DNA of 64,000 bases from Parus major (lineage: Eukaryota > Chordata > Aves > Passeriformes > Paridae): the NCBI RefSeq assembly GCF_001522545.3, contig NC_031769.1, forward strand, positions 69,554,640 through 69,618,639, in the 5' to 3' direction. This document shows positions 45,871 through 60,577 of the stretch, piece after piece. Positions within the stretch are counted from its first letter, which is position 1. The number at the start of each line of letters is the position of its first letter. The notes under the pieces are model-generated. The model was not told where the DNA came from. It was given only the letters and a program-made list of their open reading frames with translations, and did not search any database. A program made the translations under genes and the position numbers.

Positions 45871-48790
45871 TCCACCCACATTCAATTGCCTGCCTAGGCT
45901 GCTTGCAGAAAGTACCTGGTGGTGCTCATGGGCAGCCAGCCTGACCTGCCAGCTCTTGTGGGGCTTCAAGCAGAGCACTGTATGGAAGGAAACCCAAAAC
46001 CTTGGTTACATACCTGCACTGGTCTGCAGGAAGGGGTTGATTTGTGGACTGTATTGATTTATGTTACAAAATTTACTTTAATTTGTCTTTAAAATAAAAA
46101 AGACCTCTAAAAGAAAATGCTTTGTAAATATCCTTTGAGTTCTCATGACAATGAAAAAGAGAAGTCATTTTTTTTGTGTAAAACCAAAAGAAAAAAAATT
46201 CTGTACTGATTTTTTAATTTGGCAGGCCGAGCTGAGCTTTTGAATATAGAGCTTTCTCTGAGAGAATGCAGCAGCAGAATGAACCAAATAGAGTAAAGAG
46301 CCATAAATTCAAACCACTCAAGCCCATGATAAACTGACAGGCAGTTTTATGAATTTACAAATAATGCATATTTAGTTAAAACATGCAATTAACTGGTTAG
46401 GGTTCTGCCTCCTCATGAAACACATAGGTCTCATTTTTGCATGTTAAGAATTTGGATTTTTTTAATAGCGTATTAAAACTATTGGTAGTTTGAATAATTT
46501 ATCTGTCAAATTCTATCATTCTTTTACACAAGAGTATTTGCAGAATTTATAGTAGGCCAGAGTGTTTTGTTGTCTCTGGCTAGAGTCCATACATTCTGAT
46601 CAACTGTAATGATCCTTCCTACATAATTCCCAACAGCAGACTTCATGAATCTAAATATGTATTTTTATGGAAAAAACAGGTGTTTTAATGTGCAAATGAC
46701 AAATTGCTATGATTTTAACTGACAGGCAGAAAAAATAATTCCAGGAAATTTTTTCACTTCAATTTACCTTTCTTTTTCTGCACACAGTCTTGTGAAACCT
46801 AATAATATGATAGAATTACGCCAGATTGTTTGAAATTATGTTACTGCAAGATATTAGCTTGAAATTATGCTTTCCATAAGAGAGAAAGGCTGATTAATAT
46901 CCCAAATGTACTTGCATGGAGACACCAGTTCCTTATTTATATTTAAGAAGCTATGTAATGTCGCTATAGCCATCATTTTTATTCTTTCAGCAATCCATCA
47001 TGTTCCTGGCAGGGAGTCTTTATTTAAGAGAATAAATACAATAGATGTCCGAAAAGACATTAATGATAGGGCAAGACCAGCTTTAAGGTATCTGCAAAAG
47101 CCTGGCTGTGGTTTTAGCTACTGTGCAAAGATGAAGACAAAAGAAAGGTTGGTGTTTACCTGCCCACTGAGGATAACCAAGCATATCAACAAATGTTGAT
47201 ACCTTCACATGATTACATCTGCATACTTCCAGACCCTTACCACATCAAGATAATTAGCTGCTGGAATGGCAGACAGGCAACCTGTACTCCCTTTCAACCA
47301 ACTGTGCGTGGTTAAAAGCTTGGATATGCACACAGATGGATTCTACAGAGGGCCAAGGGCCATGAGGGAAGAGCTCAGGCCTCTTGAGAGTCGATTTGGC
47401 ACATTCAAGGACAGCCAGAGAGTCACTGGAACACGCTGCTGCATTGTTGGTTCCCACTTTGTGTTTTATGAACATCTGTGGCTGAAATCACACTTCACGC
47501 TTCATAAGGTCTGAAAAAAGAAAACTAAATGTTACATCTCTGCAGTCAGGCAAGGCTGAGGCAAGCAGGGCCCTGGACTTGCAGACAGAGCCCAGAGAAG
47601 TGATTTGCACTCAGCAGGGACACAGCTGCCCTTGGAGTCAGGATGGAGGGTCAGAGCAGCAGTGCCCTGGGACAGGACATTGTGACAAGCAAGAGAGAGA
47701 TTGGCTGGAAGGGGAGATTTTAAAGCAGCAGCTCTGCATTTCCACCTACAAGAAAAAATTAGTCAAAAGGACGTGATGAACTTGGAGCTATAATGCAGAG
47801 GAAGTGGAAACTCTGGAGGGAGGGAGGACTTTTGTCTTCTTCTTTATTGCAGTCAGGACCAGCCAAACAAAAGAGCTCATGCAGAGAAAGGCAACAGAAA
47901 ACCACTTAATAATAATCTCTCTGTTTTTCCATTACAAACTAAGTCAGGGTGCCATGCCCTTTGAAATACATCAGCTTTTATTTACACCAGGCAGTCCAGG
48001 CAATTGCCATTCTGTGTCACATCTACTTTTGCTTGTGCTTCTTTCACAGTGGACCATAGCAGAATATTTCTTCAACACCCTGTACTTTAATAATTCCTAC
48101 TCTTAACTCAGAAGCATTAGCAGGTTAGGGAGAAGCAGTGGCTGGAGGTATTAATGGTATAATAAATATTTACTCCTACAGGTTTAATCCACTGTGTGGG
48201 ATTTTCAGTTTTGCCTTGGATGTGATGTGTCATCTCACCTTAATTATTTCTGGGTTTAGTTTTCATAGTTTCCATCCTAGACATGTTTCTGATACTGGAC
48301 TGGGCTGAAAAAGGGAGGGACAAAATTGACAATTTTGGCCAAGAATGCCTGCATAGAAAAAATACCTTAGATATCCATCAGTGAGATGCTGCAAGAAAAA
48401 TCTTTGGTTCCTAATATTTTTGCTTAGTTGGCTCTAATATGCAGAAGTTATATCTAGCAGTAAATCTCAATGGACAAAACAAACCATGAGCATCCTGATC
48501 ACATCTCCTCATTGCTCCTGTGCAGTGCTGGTAGGTATGTTGGAAATCTGATTATAAAGCTGCTTTGTCAGGCCCTTAAGGACACTGCTGCCTTTTGGAA
48601 ATACTCAAGAAAGTAGTCTGAGTTGATTATTATCCCTTTTACCAGCAGAAATAAAAAAAGAGCACAGGGCAGAATAACAGCCTTGATCTATTGATAAGTT
48701 AGAGACAAAAAATATTCCTAAAAAGATTCTTGAATCTACAGCCACTAAACTGTTTACTGTAAGACAAGGGTTATTGACCATTAATCAATC
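45871..48790. other. No gene recognised
   Basis: AT-rich DNA without diagnostic repeats. Plus-strand open frames at 46906-47199 (97 codons) and 47804-48106 (100 codons) are unassigned and probably chance. Confidence 0.5.
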
Positions 48791-48848
48791 ATGAAGGTTG
48801 GACTCAATGATCTTGAAGGTCTTTTCCAGTCTTAATGATTCTATGATA
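48791..48848 (+). mobile_element. CR1 LINE, extreme 3' end fragment
   Basis: About 58 bp reading ggttggactcaatgatctt and continuing to ATGATTCTATGAT, the last part of a CR1 3' UTR with its octamer tail. Confidence 0.85.
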
Positions 48849-50780
48849 AAGACTTTACATGTCAGACTTGATCTCATGCCTGCTTCTTGTCAAGACAAGA
48901 GAGGTGCTCTGGACCTCTGCCATGATGCTTCCTTCTCCCAGGCCAGCTTTGTATCTCAGGTCACGGGTGAGAGCTGTCACATTCAGTAACAGAATATACA
49001 AAATACTGCTGGGAGCCACCATGCCATACTGCTTTTGGGTTTGTTTTTTTTTATTCTTGAGCTCCTACATATTCTTACCCACAATTAGGCAGCTGGACAA
49101 GTTTTGTAGAAAAAAATTCTGAAAGAAACAGTAAGTGCTATATTAGAAATAGATCACTTACACAGCACCAGCTGCTCCAGTAATGAAAACCATCTACTCA
49201 TAGATAGAGAGGAGCACCAAATTTGTTACTCTGATACAAGGAAGGAGCAATCCAGTAGACAGACAAAAACCAGGAGCACTACTAACAGAAAAATAACCTA
49301 GCAAGTGGGACAGGAATGGCCCTAGAAGTCCTTGGACAAGAAAAGCTGTCTCACCCCACCTATCCCACTTCCCAGAAAGCATTTGTGTGAGAGTGATGAT
49401 GCAAAAGAGGCAGTGATTTCTTCAGCAGATGCATGAGTGGAGCTGTCAGAGGTTTTAAGGTAATACTCACTTCATACTCAAGTTGAAGAGAGACATGCAC
49501 AATGGTGCCAGAAGTACCATTGATGAGTCTAAAATGAGCAATCCAGCACTACAGAAAAGCAGGAAGCACAAGCATACACAAAGCATCAACATGGAAACTG
49601 AAGCCAAAGCTCCAGTTAACTCCTCTTCTGTCCCCAGCCTCTAAGAAATATGCTATTTTGGAAGTCCAGAGGCTATATGAATAGTTCAATGTAATGACTT
49701 CAGGTAAAAGAGAGCTAAAAAACACCACCAGAAATCCAAACAGAAAGAGGTATTTGTTAAGGGTACTCATGATTCCCATGTCCCCACGAAGTATGCTCAC
49801 CCTTTTACTTTAGAGCCTCTCCATAGTCATTCACAGGTCTTCTAGCTTCTCTCTTATGTCTGTATTATTAGCATTTCAGATATACTAATGTTCATAAAAG
49901 CCCCTGTCTTGCCATAGCTTCTGGGTGTTTTTCTTGCCATCTGATCACTGGGAAATGAAGTTTGATTAATATACTGATCTCTTTTTGTGAGTGTAGAGGC
50001 AAACAGGAAAATTAAATTATCTTCAGTTTTCCATATAAGTGTGTAAGTACTTAGTTTAAATATTAGCCCTAATCTTTCACTGAAAAATGTTCTGGTGTCT
50101 AGATAAACTTCCTCTGAAACTGCTGTCGCCTGCAGTGAATATATCCTTACTTCAGGCTGTTGGAACCAAGACTTGTTGCCTCCAAAATCCTTGTCACAGC
50201 TGGAGGACAGACTTCTGGGGAAGTTCAAACATGTCACAGGGGGTCTCAGAGCAAATACCTCTATGCCCAGAAAGGTAACAGTGCAAAACTTTCCCATGGG
50301 ACCAAACAGCTACTGTATTTTTTCCAAATGCAGCTTTCCAAAGTATGCTGTTTCTACACCATATGAAGTAGCCTTAAACCCACCTCTGTGCTTGTGTGTT
50401 GCTGCTGACATTTTCAAACAACACTGTCCCATTCACAGAATGAAAAGATGCTCTACTATTTGACTATCATGCTTTGCTGCTCCTCTTTTTATTCTTTTTC
50501 TCTCTGGTCCAAACCATTAGTATGAACTATATAAAATCTGTCTAGAAAACAGTGCTATTACTTTCCTACCAGTTAATAACTAATCCCACCTCCCTTTTTG
50601 GCACGCAGTGAAATTTCATATGAAGACGGGTCAATGGTGAGAAACTGTGCAAATATTCTGGTTTGCCATTTAGCACACATTTTTGGGGTGAATGTTAGTA
50701 CATTCAGCAGAACAGAGATACAGTTTTGGTGACACAGACATTTGTTTGCCAAGTGGCAGTGATGTTCAGAAAGACAGCAT

Positions 50781-51350
50781 GGAATTATAGATTTGTTTGG
50801 GTTGGAAGCTACTTCTGTGATCATCAAGTCCATCTGTTAGCATAACACTGCCAAATCTACCATTAAACCATGTCCCTAAGGGCCACATCTGCCCATCTTT
50901 GAAATATCTCCAGAGGTGGTGGCTCCACCATTTCCCTGGGCAGCCTTTTTCAGTAATTGACAACCCTTTCCATAAAGGAATTATTCCTAATATTCAATCT
51001 AAATCTCCCCTGGTGCTAAAAGAGGACATTTCCTCTCCTGCTATAGCTTGCTACCTGGGAGAAAAGGCCAATTTCCACCTTCCTGTCCCCTCCTTTTAAG
51101 TAGTTTGTAGAGAGCATTAAGGTCTCTCCTCACCCTCCTTTTTCTCCAGACTGGCAACACCAGCTGTGGCAGCTGCTCCTCATCAGACTTGTGCTCCAGA
51201 CCCTTCAACAGCTTTGTTGCCCTTCTCTGGACTCACTCCAGGACCTCAATGTCCCTCTTGTAGTGAGGGGCCCAGAGCTGAATGCAGGATTCAAGGGGCG
51301 GCCTCACCAGTGCTGAGTACAGGGGGATGGTCACTGCCCTGGTGGCCACA
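50781..51350 (-). mobile_element. CR1 LINE, long 3' UTR copy
   Basis: A minus-strand CR1 of about 570 bp. On the plus strand it shows, in order, ttgtttgggttggaagctac, ccctaagggccacatctgc, a tccagaggtggtggctccac region, a ccctggtgctaaaagagg-like region, ctctggactcactccagg and ggggcccagagctgaatgc. These are standard landmarks of the bird CR1 3' UTR. The octamer tail at its 3' end is degraded (GGAATTATAGAT). Confidence 0.9.
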
Positions 51351-52419
51351 CAATCAGAAAATGCTCTCTGGTTCAAATAAAAAAAACAACTAAAAACCTA
51401 GAGTTATTTCACTCCCATTCGTCACTGCTGGGAAGTTTTACTGTGCACAGAGCTTGAACTCTGATTCTTTTGCTCCTTCACTGAATATGGAAGAGTCTCA
51501 ATTAAATTTTGCTCATTTGAAAGCTGAGGAAGCTGAGGCTGTGCTCAGCAGATACATTTCTGGGCATGCAGACTTCAGCAGACCCTTAAGGCATGGACAC
51601 AGTAGAGGACTATATCCTGCTTCCTTTAAGGTACCTGGCCTCTAATGCAAAATACCAATCACAAAGCTGACATTCTTTGACTCCTTACACAGCTCACTGG
51701 GAAACAAAGGACATGTAAAAAAGCATCCCAAATGTCCTTCAGGTTCAGCAGAGAAGAATGTAGACTTCCCTACAGACAAAGGATTAAGTATATCTGAATT
51801 CTTACTCCTTCACCAAAGCCTCAGACAGAATTTCTAATTTTTGTTTTGTCATATAGCCAGAGGCCAGGGCTCTGGCTGACTTGTTTTTTTAGAACACAGT
51901 TGCATTTCAGAAGATCAGTTTTGAATTCAGACAAACAGTGGGCATTGCAGCACATGCTAGTGACACCTGTCAAGAACTTTCAGGGGAATTGACTATAGAG
52001 GGAGCCTGAGACAAGGTAATGAAGTCAGACTGGCGTTTCTAGATAACATCTTCAATGATTTATCTGAAAATGGGATCAGTTGCCCTCCAGAGGCACTTTT
52101 TTCCTGTCTGTTCGAAGAGGGAATAGCAGATGAGTAATTTAGTCTACAGACCTAACTTTTAAAAGGCTTGGATTAAGACAACTGAATCTCCATAGATAGT
52201 CATCAAGTTTGCACACTGTGCAGCTGCCCTCTGGTTTACTTTTTCATCTTAAAACATTGCTACAAATAGTCGAGCAGACACCCCAAAAATCAGCAGACCA
52301 ATCTGCTTCTGTTAATGCAAAGTATTGTTAGAAACTTTTAAGAGAGATAATTATTAAGATAATGAAAGTTTATTAAAAGATTTGCCTTGATCTCATTTTT
52401 TTGCTCAGAAATTTGAGGC
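51351..52419. other. No gene recognised
   Basis: AT-rich DNA between a CR1 and an LTR remnant, with nothing diagnostic. Confidence 0.5.
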
Positions 52420-52881
52420 AGCTATACCCCTGCAGCTCATGGATGTCCATGGTGGATCAGATATCCACTGCATCCACTGGACAACCCCACCACGGAGCAG
52501 GAAAATGGTGTGAGGAGTCCTCCCACTAAGGAGGAAGGAGCAGTAGAGACAATGTGTGGGGAACTTACCACAAACCTCATTCATCATCCCCTGCACCACT
52601 GTGGGGAGGATGTAGAGAAATTGTAAGTAAAGTTAATCCTGGGAAGGAAGCAGAGGTGTGGAGAAGAGGTTTTTAAGATTTGGTATTTGACTAGCAACAA
52701 ATCTAACTCATCTCCCTGAGCTGAGTCTGTTTAGCACATGATGGTAATTGGTGAGCGGTCTCTCCCTGCACTTAGCTCAGGAGGCTGCCTTTATATTTTC
52801 TCTTCCCTGTCCAGCTGAGGAAGGGAGTAATAGAGTGGCTCTGGTGGGCACCTGGTGTCCAGTCAGAGTCAAACCACCACA
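52420..52881 (+). mobile_element. LTR remnant of an avian ERVL-type endogenous retrovirus
   Basis: The plus-strand sequence matches, from memory, a very common bird LTR. Markers in order are gtccatggtggatcagatat, gtgaggagtcctcccact, aaggaggaaggagcagtaga, gatggtaattggtgagcgg and ggtgggcacctggtgtccag, ending ...CAAACCACCACA. The 5' part of the LTR is missing and no partner LTR or internal region is near. No target duplication could be defined. The family name is a recollection; a Repbase or Dfam search would settle it. Confidence 0.75.
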
Positions 52882-53548
52882 ATATTAATTAATTTCCCAT
52901 AGATTTTTGGTCTTTAAAATGTTTCTCCAGTATATTCAGGAGATGATTCAGAGCTTTCTCTTCAAACATCTTTTCCTCTCCCAGCCCCTCCAACCAGACC
53001 TCTGCTTAATGCCCCAGTCTTCAATTGTCAGTCACTTTGCTACATGCTGTTCTTTTTTTCAGAAATAAATTAAATAATAAGTCTCCTTAGAGCAGTAAGA
53101 ACTTCTTCTTATGCAGGGGAACTTCAGAGAGCATGCATGAAACTTAGAGCAGACTGTCCAGACAGTCAGCACATTTGAGAACCAGCAGCAAGACTCACCC
53201 AAATGGTAACTTACAAAGACTTTTGGAAGTCATAGATGGGGAGACTTGGATCAGAGAGGAGGATCAAGATAATTATAAGTAGGAACAACTCTAGGTAGAA
53301 GGATGTGGTGAGATTGCCAGGCAAAAAGCAAAAAGAGAGAAAGAAAACACTAAATGTGCTGCAATGAAATTCTGAATTTGTATTAAGAAGACTATATCTT
53401 CTTCAATTTAAAATCCTTCAAAAGCATTTCAAATGTCATTACTCCATCTTGAATTTTCCCTTGTGAAAGTAATATGAACGATATCCAGTTCTTCTATTTT
53501 TAATTTTGCTTCAAATATAAAGCAAATACCAAACACCTGCAGTATGTA

Positions 53549-53570
53549 AAAAATAAATAAATAAATAAAT
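53549..53570. repeat. (AAAT)5 microsatellite
   Basis: A tetranucleotide array reading AAATAAATAAATAAATAAAT. Confidence 0.88.
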
Positions 53571-54458
53571 TACTTAGCAGGCAAACAAACAGGTCTCTAA
53601 AATCCCAACTGCATGCAGACAGATTTTGGTATCTAGTCCTGAGCTCTAGTAACACACCTGAGCTTTCCTACCTGAGTGACACAAAAAAGTTATTGTTGTC
53701 ATTAGAATGAAATAGCATTTGGGGCTTTATATCACTTACCTAGAGCTATATTCACCTTCAAGGTACAGTTTAAAGATTTTGAATCCCCATTATCACTTTG
53801 GTTTAAAAATCTCCAATTCAGTTTGTAATAAACAAAAATTTACTTATAAGAGACAATTGTCTAGGACATCAGTTGCTTATTGTTCCCTAGGATTGCTGCC
53901 AAAAGGTTGTTCTGGTTCACATTTACCTGCAGTTTAGTGGTCCTGCAGACCTATCTTTGGAAAACTGGAGATCTGGGAATGCATTTTGCTACACTTAAGC
54001 CGGGTTGTGTCATCTCTGCATAGGCAGATGTCTCCCCCTCTGCCATGGCCTAGCCTGAGGAGCTACACTTAGAATCATCATGAATTAGCTGGCAAAGCCA
54101 GGAGACTTCATTCAATGGCAACATAAGAAAAAGCACAGAAGGCTTTCTCTTGCAGCACAGTTCACTGACACCTTACATGTTATTAATTTTTGTCCGTACT
54201 CCAAAATTACCTGTTTCCAACAAATTCACGTTTTTTGTACTTATGCATTAAAAGCACAATGAAAAGTGCCTTAAATGACTGTTACATTTTCACTGTGAGG
54301 CTTTTGGCCACTCTAAAAAACTTCATAATATTTCCTTTATTTTCATGCTGTCATAGTAATAAATAAAGCTGTTATAGGAGATGTGATGAATTGTATTTAT
54401 TTTCCTTAAGTATTGATTTTCTATTATCTAAGAAATGTTACAAGCAAAAAAAAGCAAC

Positions 54459-54475
54459 TTTTTTTTTTTTTTTTT
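54459..54475. repeat. Poly(T) run
   Basis: Seventeen consecutive T preceded by a short A run. No retrocopy was recognised beside it. Confidence 0.88.
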
Positions 54476-57400
54476 CAGTACAGAGATACTGAAAATATAA
54501 ATTAAACCTAATAAAGTCAACATATTCAAAAAGAGCAGGAATTGAACCCATTCATAAGAAATCTAGGCTTTGGTTCTAAGTTATATAACAATGTCATGTA
54601 ACACAGGTTTTCCTTAATAGAAAATACATTCAAAATGTAGTAATTCACAGGTTTGAAATAGGAATATTATTGAAATTACATGAAAAAATATTCCAGGTGA
54701 CCAAAGAGAAGCTGCATTTGTGGTAAGTCATATTTATTGGTGCTGCCTAAAGATTCAGCTTTTGAGTTTTGAATCAATGTTTAATGTTTTGTTTTCTAAT
54801 CTCACAGGAAGCTGCTATGAAAAAGGCCTTTTTCCATTTTTTTATGGCAAGCACTGAAAATCCTTTCACTAGAAACTTCAGGTAAACCTCAGATGAGGCA
54901 GTGAAAGCAGAACAAGATTAATGTACTTACAGACTTTACTTACAGAGAAGAGAAAAACATTTTTTTTCAGCTAAACCCCAAGAATCCATGAAAAAGTAAG
55001 TCATAAGAATGAATTTTTTTCCCACACTTGGGTTTATGCAGTTGAAAACAGTGTGTGGTGGGCAGCATTGTGTGAAGAGCTGGCCAGAGCTTTGCAGTGA
55101 AAGCACCTTTCTTTGTGTGAAACTCCTGGAAAAAGCTGTCAGTCTCTAAAAATCATGTTCTTTGTCACACTTCCAAAGTGTGCTTTGTCACAACAACAAC
55201 CTTTTGGCACAGCTCTGTTGCACAAGATGCATTAAGGAAAGTGAAAAAATTGGCAACAAATTACCTCCTACTTTTCCCCATACTTGCTTTCACCACCACT
55301 TTTCTGTACATTCCTGATCTGCAGTGTGGTTTGCACTATTCCCCCTCCACCTTTAAGAAAAATGAGTGAAACCCCTTCTCCCCAGCACTCTCTCCATCAC
55401 ACCAGAGCTGTAACAAGTGTTCCCTAGCTGCAGTGTTGCTCTTGTGGCCGCCCAACCATGCCTTCCAGCTAGGCATGCTCAGCTCCTCCCAGCAGTGGAA
55501 ACTCTGGTGGGATGCACAGAAACATGGGGGGAAAAAAAAGTAGAGGAAGAATTATTGGGGAAAGAATAGTCTATATATCTATATGTGCAGTAAATATACA
55601 GTCCAGCTTATTGGGAAAGAATCAGTCATGTGAAGAAAAAGAGATTAAGGTTAAGGCAGAGGTTTCTGAGGAGTGTTTAGAATCTGATTTATATGATCAT
55701 GTAGAAGCTTGTGCAAATAGCACCTGGACCTTTGGGGTCTTTCAAGTGGCCACTCTGACATTAAAAAGAATAGAAAAAATGATGAGATGTCATCAGAGAA
55801 TATTGCAATTGGGATGGAAACCTTGGTGCAAAGGTTATTCTCATTTTATAATGCACTTTGTGTATTCCCAGTAACTGTGAACAACAGTGACATTTAAATG
55901 TCAGAGGTGAAATACTTCACCAAAGTCAGCTCAGGTTCCCTAACCACAACAAAGAGACCAGAATTGGACCAAAAACTTTCACCAAGGAGGTTTATAATCT
56001 CTAAATACATATTGTTATTTTTCCTTCCACTGCTCCTCCACTAGTATTGCCTTCTCATCAGTTTCCATAATGCATTGGGATGAAAAGATTAATTCTGATT
56101 CTTACAATTGAAAAAAAGAAACCTTCTTGGGGTTTCCCTGCCAATGCTTTAATCACCCCCCCTCCAAAAGCTGCAGAGACTTCTGAAGGAGAGAGAGGGA
56201 GTGGTGAGAGGGAGATATATTTTAAAGAAATTATTTTAATTTCCTGGGAAATTATTGCAATAGCATATGACATATCAAAGAAATCCAGCTGGAAAAAGAG
56301 CTTCCACTGTTTCAGTACTAATAACAACTACTTTATATATATATACACACAGACACACTCATCAAATTACCTAGATATTACTTACTCTAGGAATGGTCTT
56401 TGAGATGACATTTGTCTATCATACTTCTGTAAAGTGCTGTAAAGCACAGTGGAATCCAATATGGTTACAGGATTTAGGAGCTAATGTAAAAAATATTTCA
56501 TTTCTAAATGAAATGAAATTAAATAAAGCTCTCAATGGACATGCAGAGCAGTCAATCAATATTATATTTTGTTTTACAAACAAGAAAATAACACAGAAGA
56601 AATACTAAATCACTTGGAAGAGGTCATCATATTTTTTTGTAGGATCATTTAACCAATCTGATATATCACTAGGAAAGTTTTGCTGAACACTTACTCCCTT
56701 AGGGTTGAGCAGGGATGGAAAGCTTGTATTAAACAAAAACAAACTCCAATATGCTTGAAAACTGTTGAAGACTTCAATGTCCCAAAACAGGTGAGCACAG
56801 CTTGAAACTGGGAATGTTTTTGGGACAATCTGAGATTCATGCAATATACTTAAAATAATCTGCTGCAGACTTGCTCTAGTCATCAACACAATCTTATTGG
56901 GCTGTTGCAGACAGAGTTCTATATTGTGCTGATCTTATGGCCAAAAATCTAAGAAATAAAGGAACTGCTTGAGAGTTGAAATGTATTTCTTACTTTTGCA
57001 CTGCTGGCTCATCTAAGATTCTTGCAGCTGTCACCTGGGAGTATGTTTGGAATGTAACTAAAATGCACTTAAGGTCTCTACCCCGAAATGCTGCAGATAC
57101 AGTGGTAAAGAAAACTTGGATGCTAATGACAGCCGAGTGAATTAACCAGTAAAAGCAGTGCAAAGGAAACCTAAAAAATAGGTAATATTTCCTGAATCAA
57201 GTTGCATTGTAATCTTTCTTTTAAAATTAATTTTGGGAGCAGATTTCAGCAAAGTACATTTGTTAGTGTAATTAGAAGCCAGGTTCTCATTAGAAGCAAT
57301 CATTAAACTATCTGTATATAGAAAAGTGGATGCTTTTCTGCTTATTTCTGATGTTCTACTGTCTATGCCTATCAAAGTTAGCACCTGTTAAATATCAGTA

Positions 57401-60400
57401 CTTTTGTAACAGGAAATTCTAAGTAAATTCCTCTAAATTGAATCTCTGTTTCTAGCACAGGAGATTACAGTCATGTTCTTCATAATGTCTTAATTGTTCA
57501 ATTTATTTAGGTATCAGCCCTTTCAGACTGTTGAAATCCTTACTACTGTCAGGCCATTTAATCTTAAAATTCACCTTGGAGCTAAATTTTCCTCTGTGTT
57601 TCCTTTATAGAGCAACAATAAATGGAAGCTCAGAAGCTCATCTTATGCTATTTGGACTGGTAATGTTAAAGCATTATGTGACCTCTGGAGCACAGTAATA
57701 GCCTGGAAGCACGACTGAAAAGTCCTTCAGGAGCTGATAAACCTCCCCAGTTTCACAGACAAATGCTCTATGTATTATACTTCATAGGACACGAAGCTGT
57801 GAAAATCATTCATCACCTGGATCCCGAAACTGCAATTCCTTTCAGTCATTTAGAGATCCCAGCTAAGACTGCCAAAAGGAGCACGTTTTTGAGAGGGACT
57901 GCGCAGTCTCTTGCAGGATTGCTATAAAGCCAGACTTCCTCAAGCTATGCAAAAGCTGTAAAAAAAGAAAACAACTTCACACATTTTCTTTCTCAAACTG
58001 AAAAATTCAGTTTCTTTGTTAAAAAATGTTGCTGGTGCTCATTATTTCATTTGAATTGCAGAGATGTAATTGAAAAAGGAATTGACCGTGGCCCTGAATT
58101 GCAAACTCATTAAACTAATACTGAGTCTGTGGCATACAAAATAGTCTCCAGCTGCTTCACTCACCAAGGTTATGCTTTAGAAATTTTCTCTTTTGAATCA
58201 GGATCTGCAGCAAGAGAACACAGTCTTTGCAGTGTTACCTTCTGAAGATGTGGCCACCTTTACTTTTCTGGCAGATGTGGAACTTGGAGAGGGCAACACA
58301 AGATGAAGGATGAAAGAATCTGGAGGTATAACCCAAAAAACTAAGCATGTCAGCCCAAAGATATACTGATATGTGATTAATTCTTTTAGAAATGAAACTG
58401 TTTAATACAACTGAAGTTCTTCACCTAGCAAAGAATACAGGATTCTCAGGAATTAAACATTTAAACTGCATGCCAAAAATTTACCATCTCAATGTGCCCA
58501 TGTGACAGTATTTTGCTTGTTTTTTTGTTTTGTCTGGCTTGGTTTTTCTCTTAGGAGGTGCTATGGTTGGAGAGTTAGATGGAGGGATTTGTAAGTTAAG
58601 AAGCTTTATAGGTCTGAGGTCAAAGAGCAGCTTCTGCTCCTGTTTGTCAGACACTGAACTTGCTTCCCTGGACACTCTTCAGTAACCAGGGCTTTTTACA
58701 TTCAGCTGTCCCGAGGGTGCATCTTATGCTGTAGTTAATTTCTAGCATTAAAACATTTGGCATTTCTAAATTACTTCTAACCCCTGAACTGCTAGTACTC
58801 ACATTACTGCTCCAGAACACCCATTTTGAAAAAATGAGAAACAGAGATAAATTAATTATAAGGTAAGATTAATCAGGTACGAAGATTTTCTACTCAATAT
58901 TTCATGAATCTCAAGGTAGAGTTAGTTACCTGGCCTACAAAATTGTTTCCCTCTCAGATCTGATTTTTGCCCATCTAATTAGAAATCTCCAAGATATTTA
59001 AAGTCTTTTGAGAATATGAGCTAATAAAAGGGAAAATGTTATTAAAAAAAAAAAAAGGCAAACCCACAGAATCTTTATTCTGCAGCTCCAGCATCTAATA
59101 TGAAAAAGAGTGCCTGTATTTTGAAATAGGTTTTACCAGATTTTACCTCCTTGTATCACCTTCATGTGTTCCTTCATGAAATAAAATAAAAGAATGATCT
59201 GTACAACAAATAGTGATATAAGCTGAACTGGGAGCCATCAGGCCACAGCTTACTGTACAGCTAGCAGTCCACTTCGAACCTAAGTAGCTGTCAGATTTAT
59301 AGAAGCAATATTATGGGTTGGGTTTAATTCATTTTTTACCAAGATCACATCCAATCTTTTTGAGGATGGGCCTTTATTAAAACAGAGTCTATAGCAGCTG
59401 TATCACAAGAAGAGGTTTGATGCCCTTAAAGCAGAAAATTGATGAAAGAACACATACAAATGTCTTTTCTTGCCCCTGTTGTCATCATTAGGAAATTATT
59501 GTTTACAGCTGAGATTTCCTGGTTGTCAGTGAAGGCACTGCAACAGAAAGGAGGGATGCCAAACAGACATCATAACTTCTGGCTGCATTTTGAATTCCTT
59601 CATTAGGCATCAGATACAGTGAATCAAGAAGTTTCACTGATATTACTTAGGGGAATGAAGATAAGAATATATGATGACTACAATATTCAGGACAAGAAAC
59701 TAAATCTCAGAAGGCAAGAAAAATAGCCCAAGAGGGTCTCAGAGCTCCTCTGACTTAAATAAGGACTTAATGGTTTTGTAGTAAAATTACGTTTTTCTAC
59801 AATAATTTTTTTTTCATTATTTCTTAAAGCAACACAGAAAGGTAAGAAAGGTTGTGAATGTATTTTACCTCTTCTTTCCATATCCTGCAGGAAAACTAAG
59901 ACTTTATGAAGACATATTTTCACAGTGTCTCATAAGGCACCAGCTGGCTAACCTGCTGTGTCCATAATATAATGTGTGTGTGGGAAACTTGTACCTCAGG
60001 ACACAAATTCAAAATTCTGCTTTTCTTTGTTTACCAAGACACACAAAAAAATTCTCATCTCCCTGAGCATCTCTCTTTTGAATTTCCTGAGCTCAGAACA
60101 TCCTTCTAAATGACAGTTAAAAATTATATTTTTCAGAATAAAGTTTTCCATTAAGCACTTATGCCTTTATCTCTTGAGTGTCCCAATATTTGAATAGCAA
60201 TCACAAAATTGAAGCAAAAGATGGATGAAGATAGCAGATGAACATTCTATATTTGAGATCAAGCTCCATGATTGATGAAGTATCAAAACCAATTGTAATT
60301 ATTTTTGTTATATAGGTGTATATGCTAGCATATACATACACATTAAAATACAGAAATTTGAAGTCGTAGCTCTTCCCAAAGTATCTCTGTGGTTGCAAAC

Positions 60401-60577
60401 TAAAATGCCCAGTGATAATAGAGGTAAAATAGTGTCACTTACTGCTTCAATATTTCTCCATGTAAAAAACTACTACCACTTCCAGAGTTATTAACTGTTT
60501 GTTTGAGGTGAAGGCTCATTTGGAGTAGAAGTCAGCTTGAGAGAGGACATGTATCCAGTCTGAAAGGAGATAAATCA

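Larger units (their letters stand above)
52882..60577. other. Long stretch without a recognised gene
   Basis: AT-rich DNA with an AAAT microsatellite (53549-53570) and a T run (54459-54475). Open frames at 55512-55874 (plus, 120 codons) and 56605-56889 (minus, 94 codons) lack a recognisable family; the first has a weak Gag-like SDLYDHVEA stretch but no LTR or other retroviral sequence around it. No exon pair or promoter could be supported. Confidence 0.45.
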
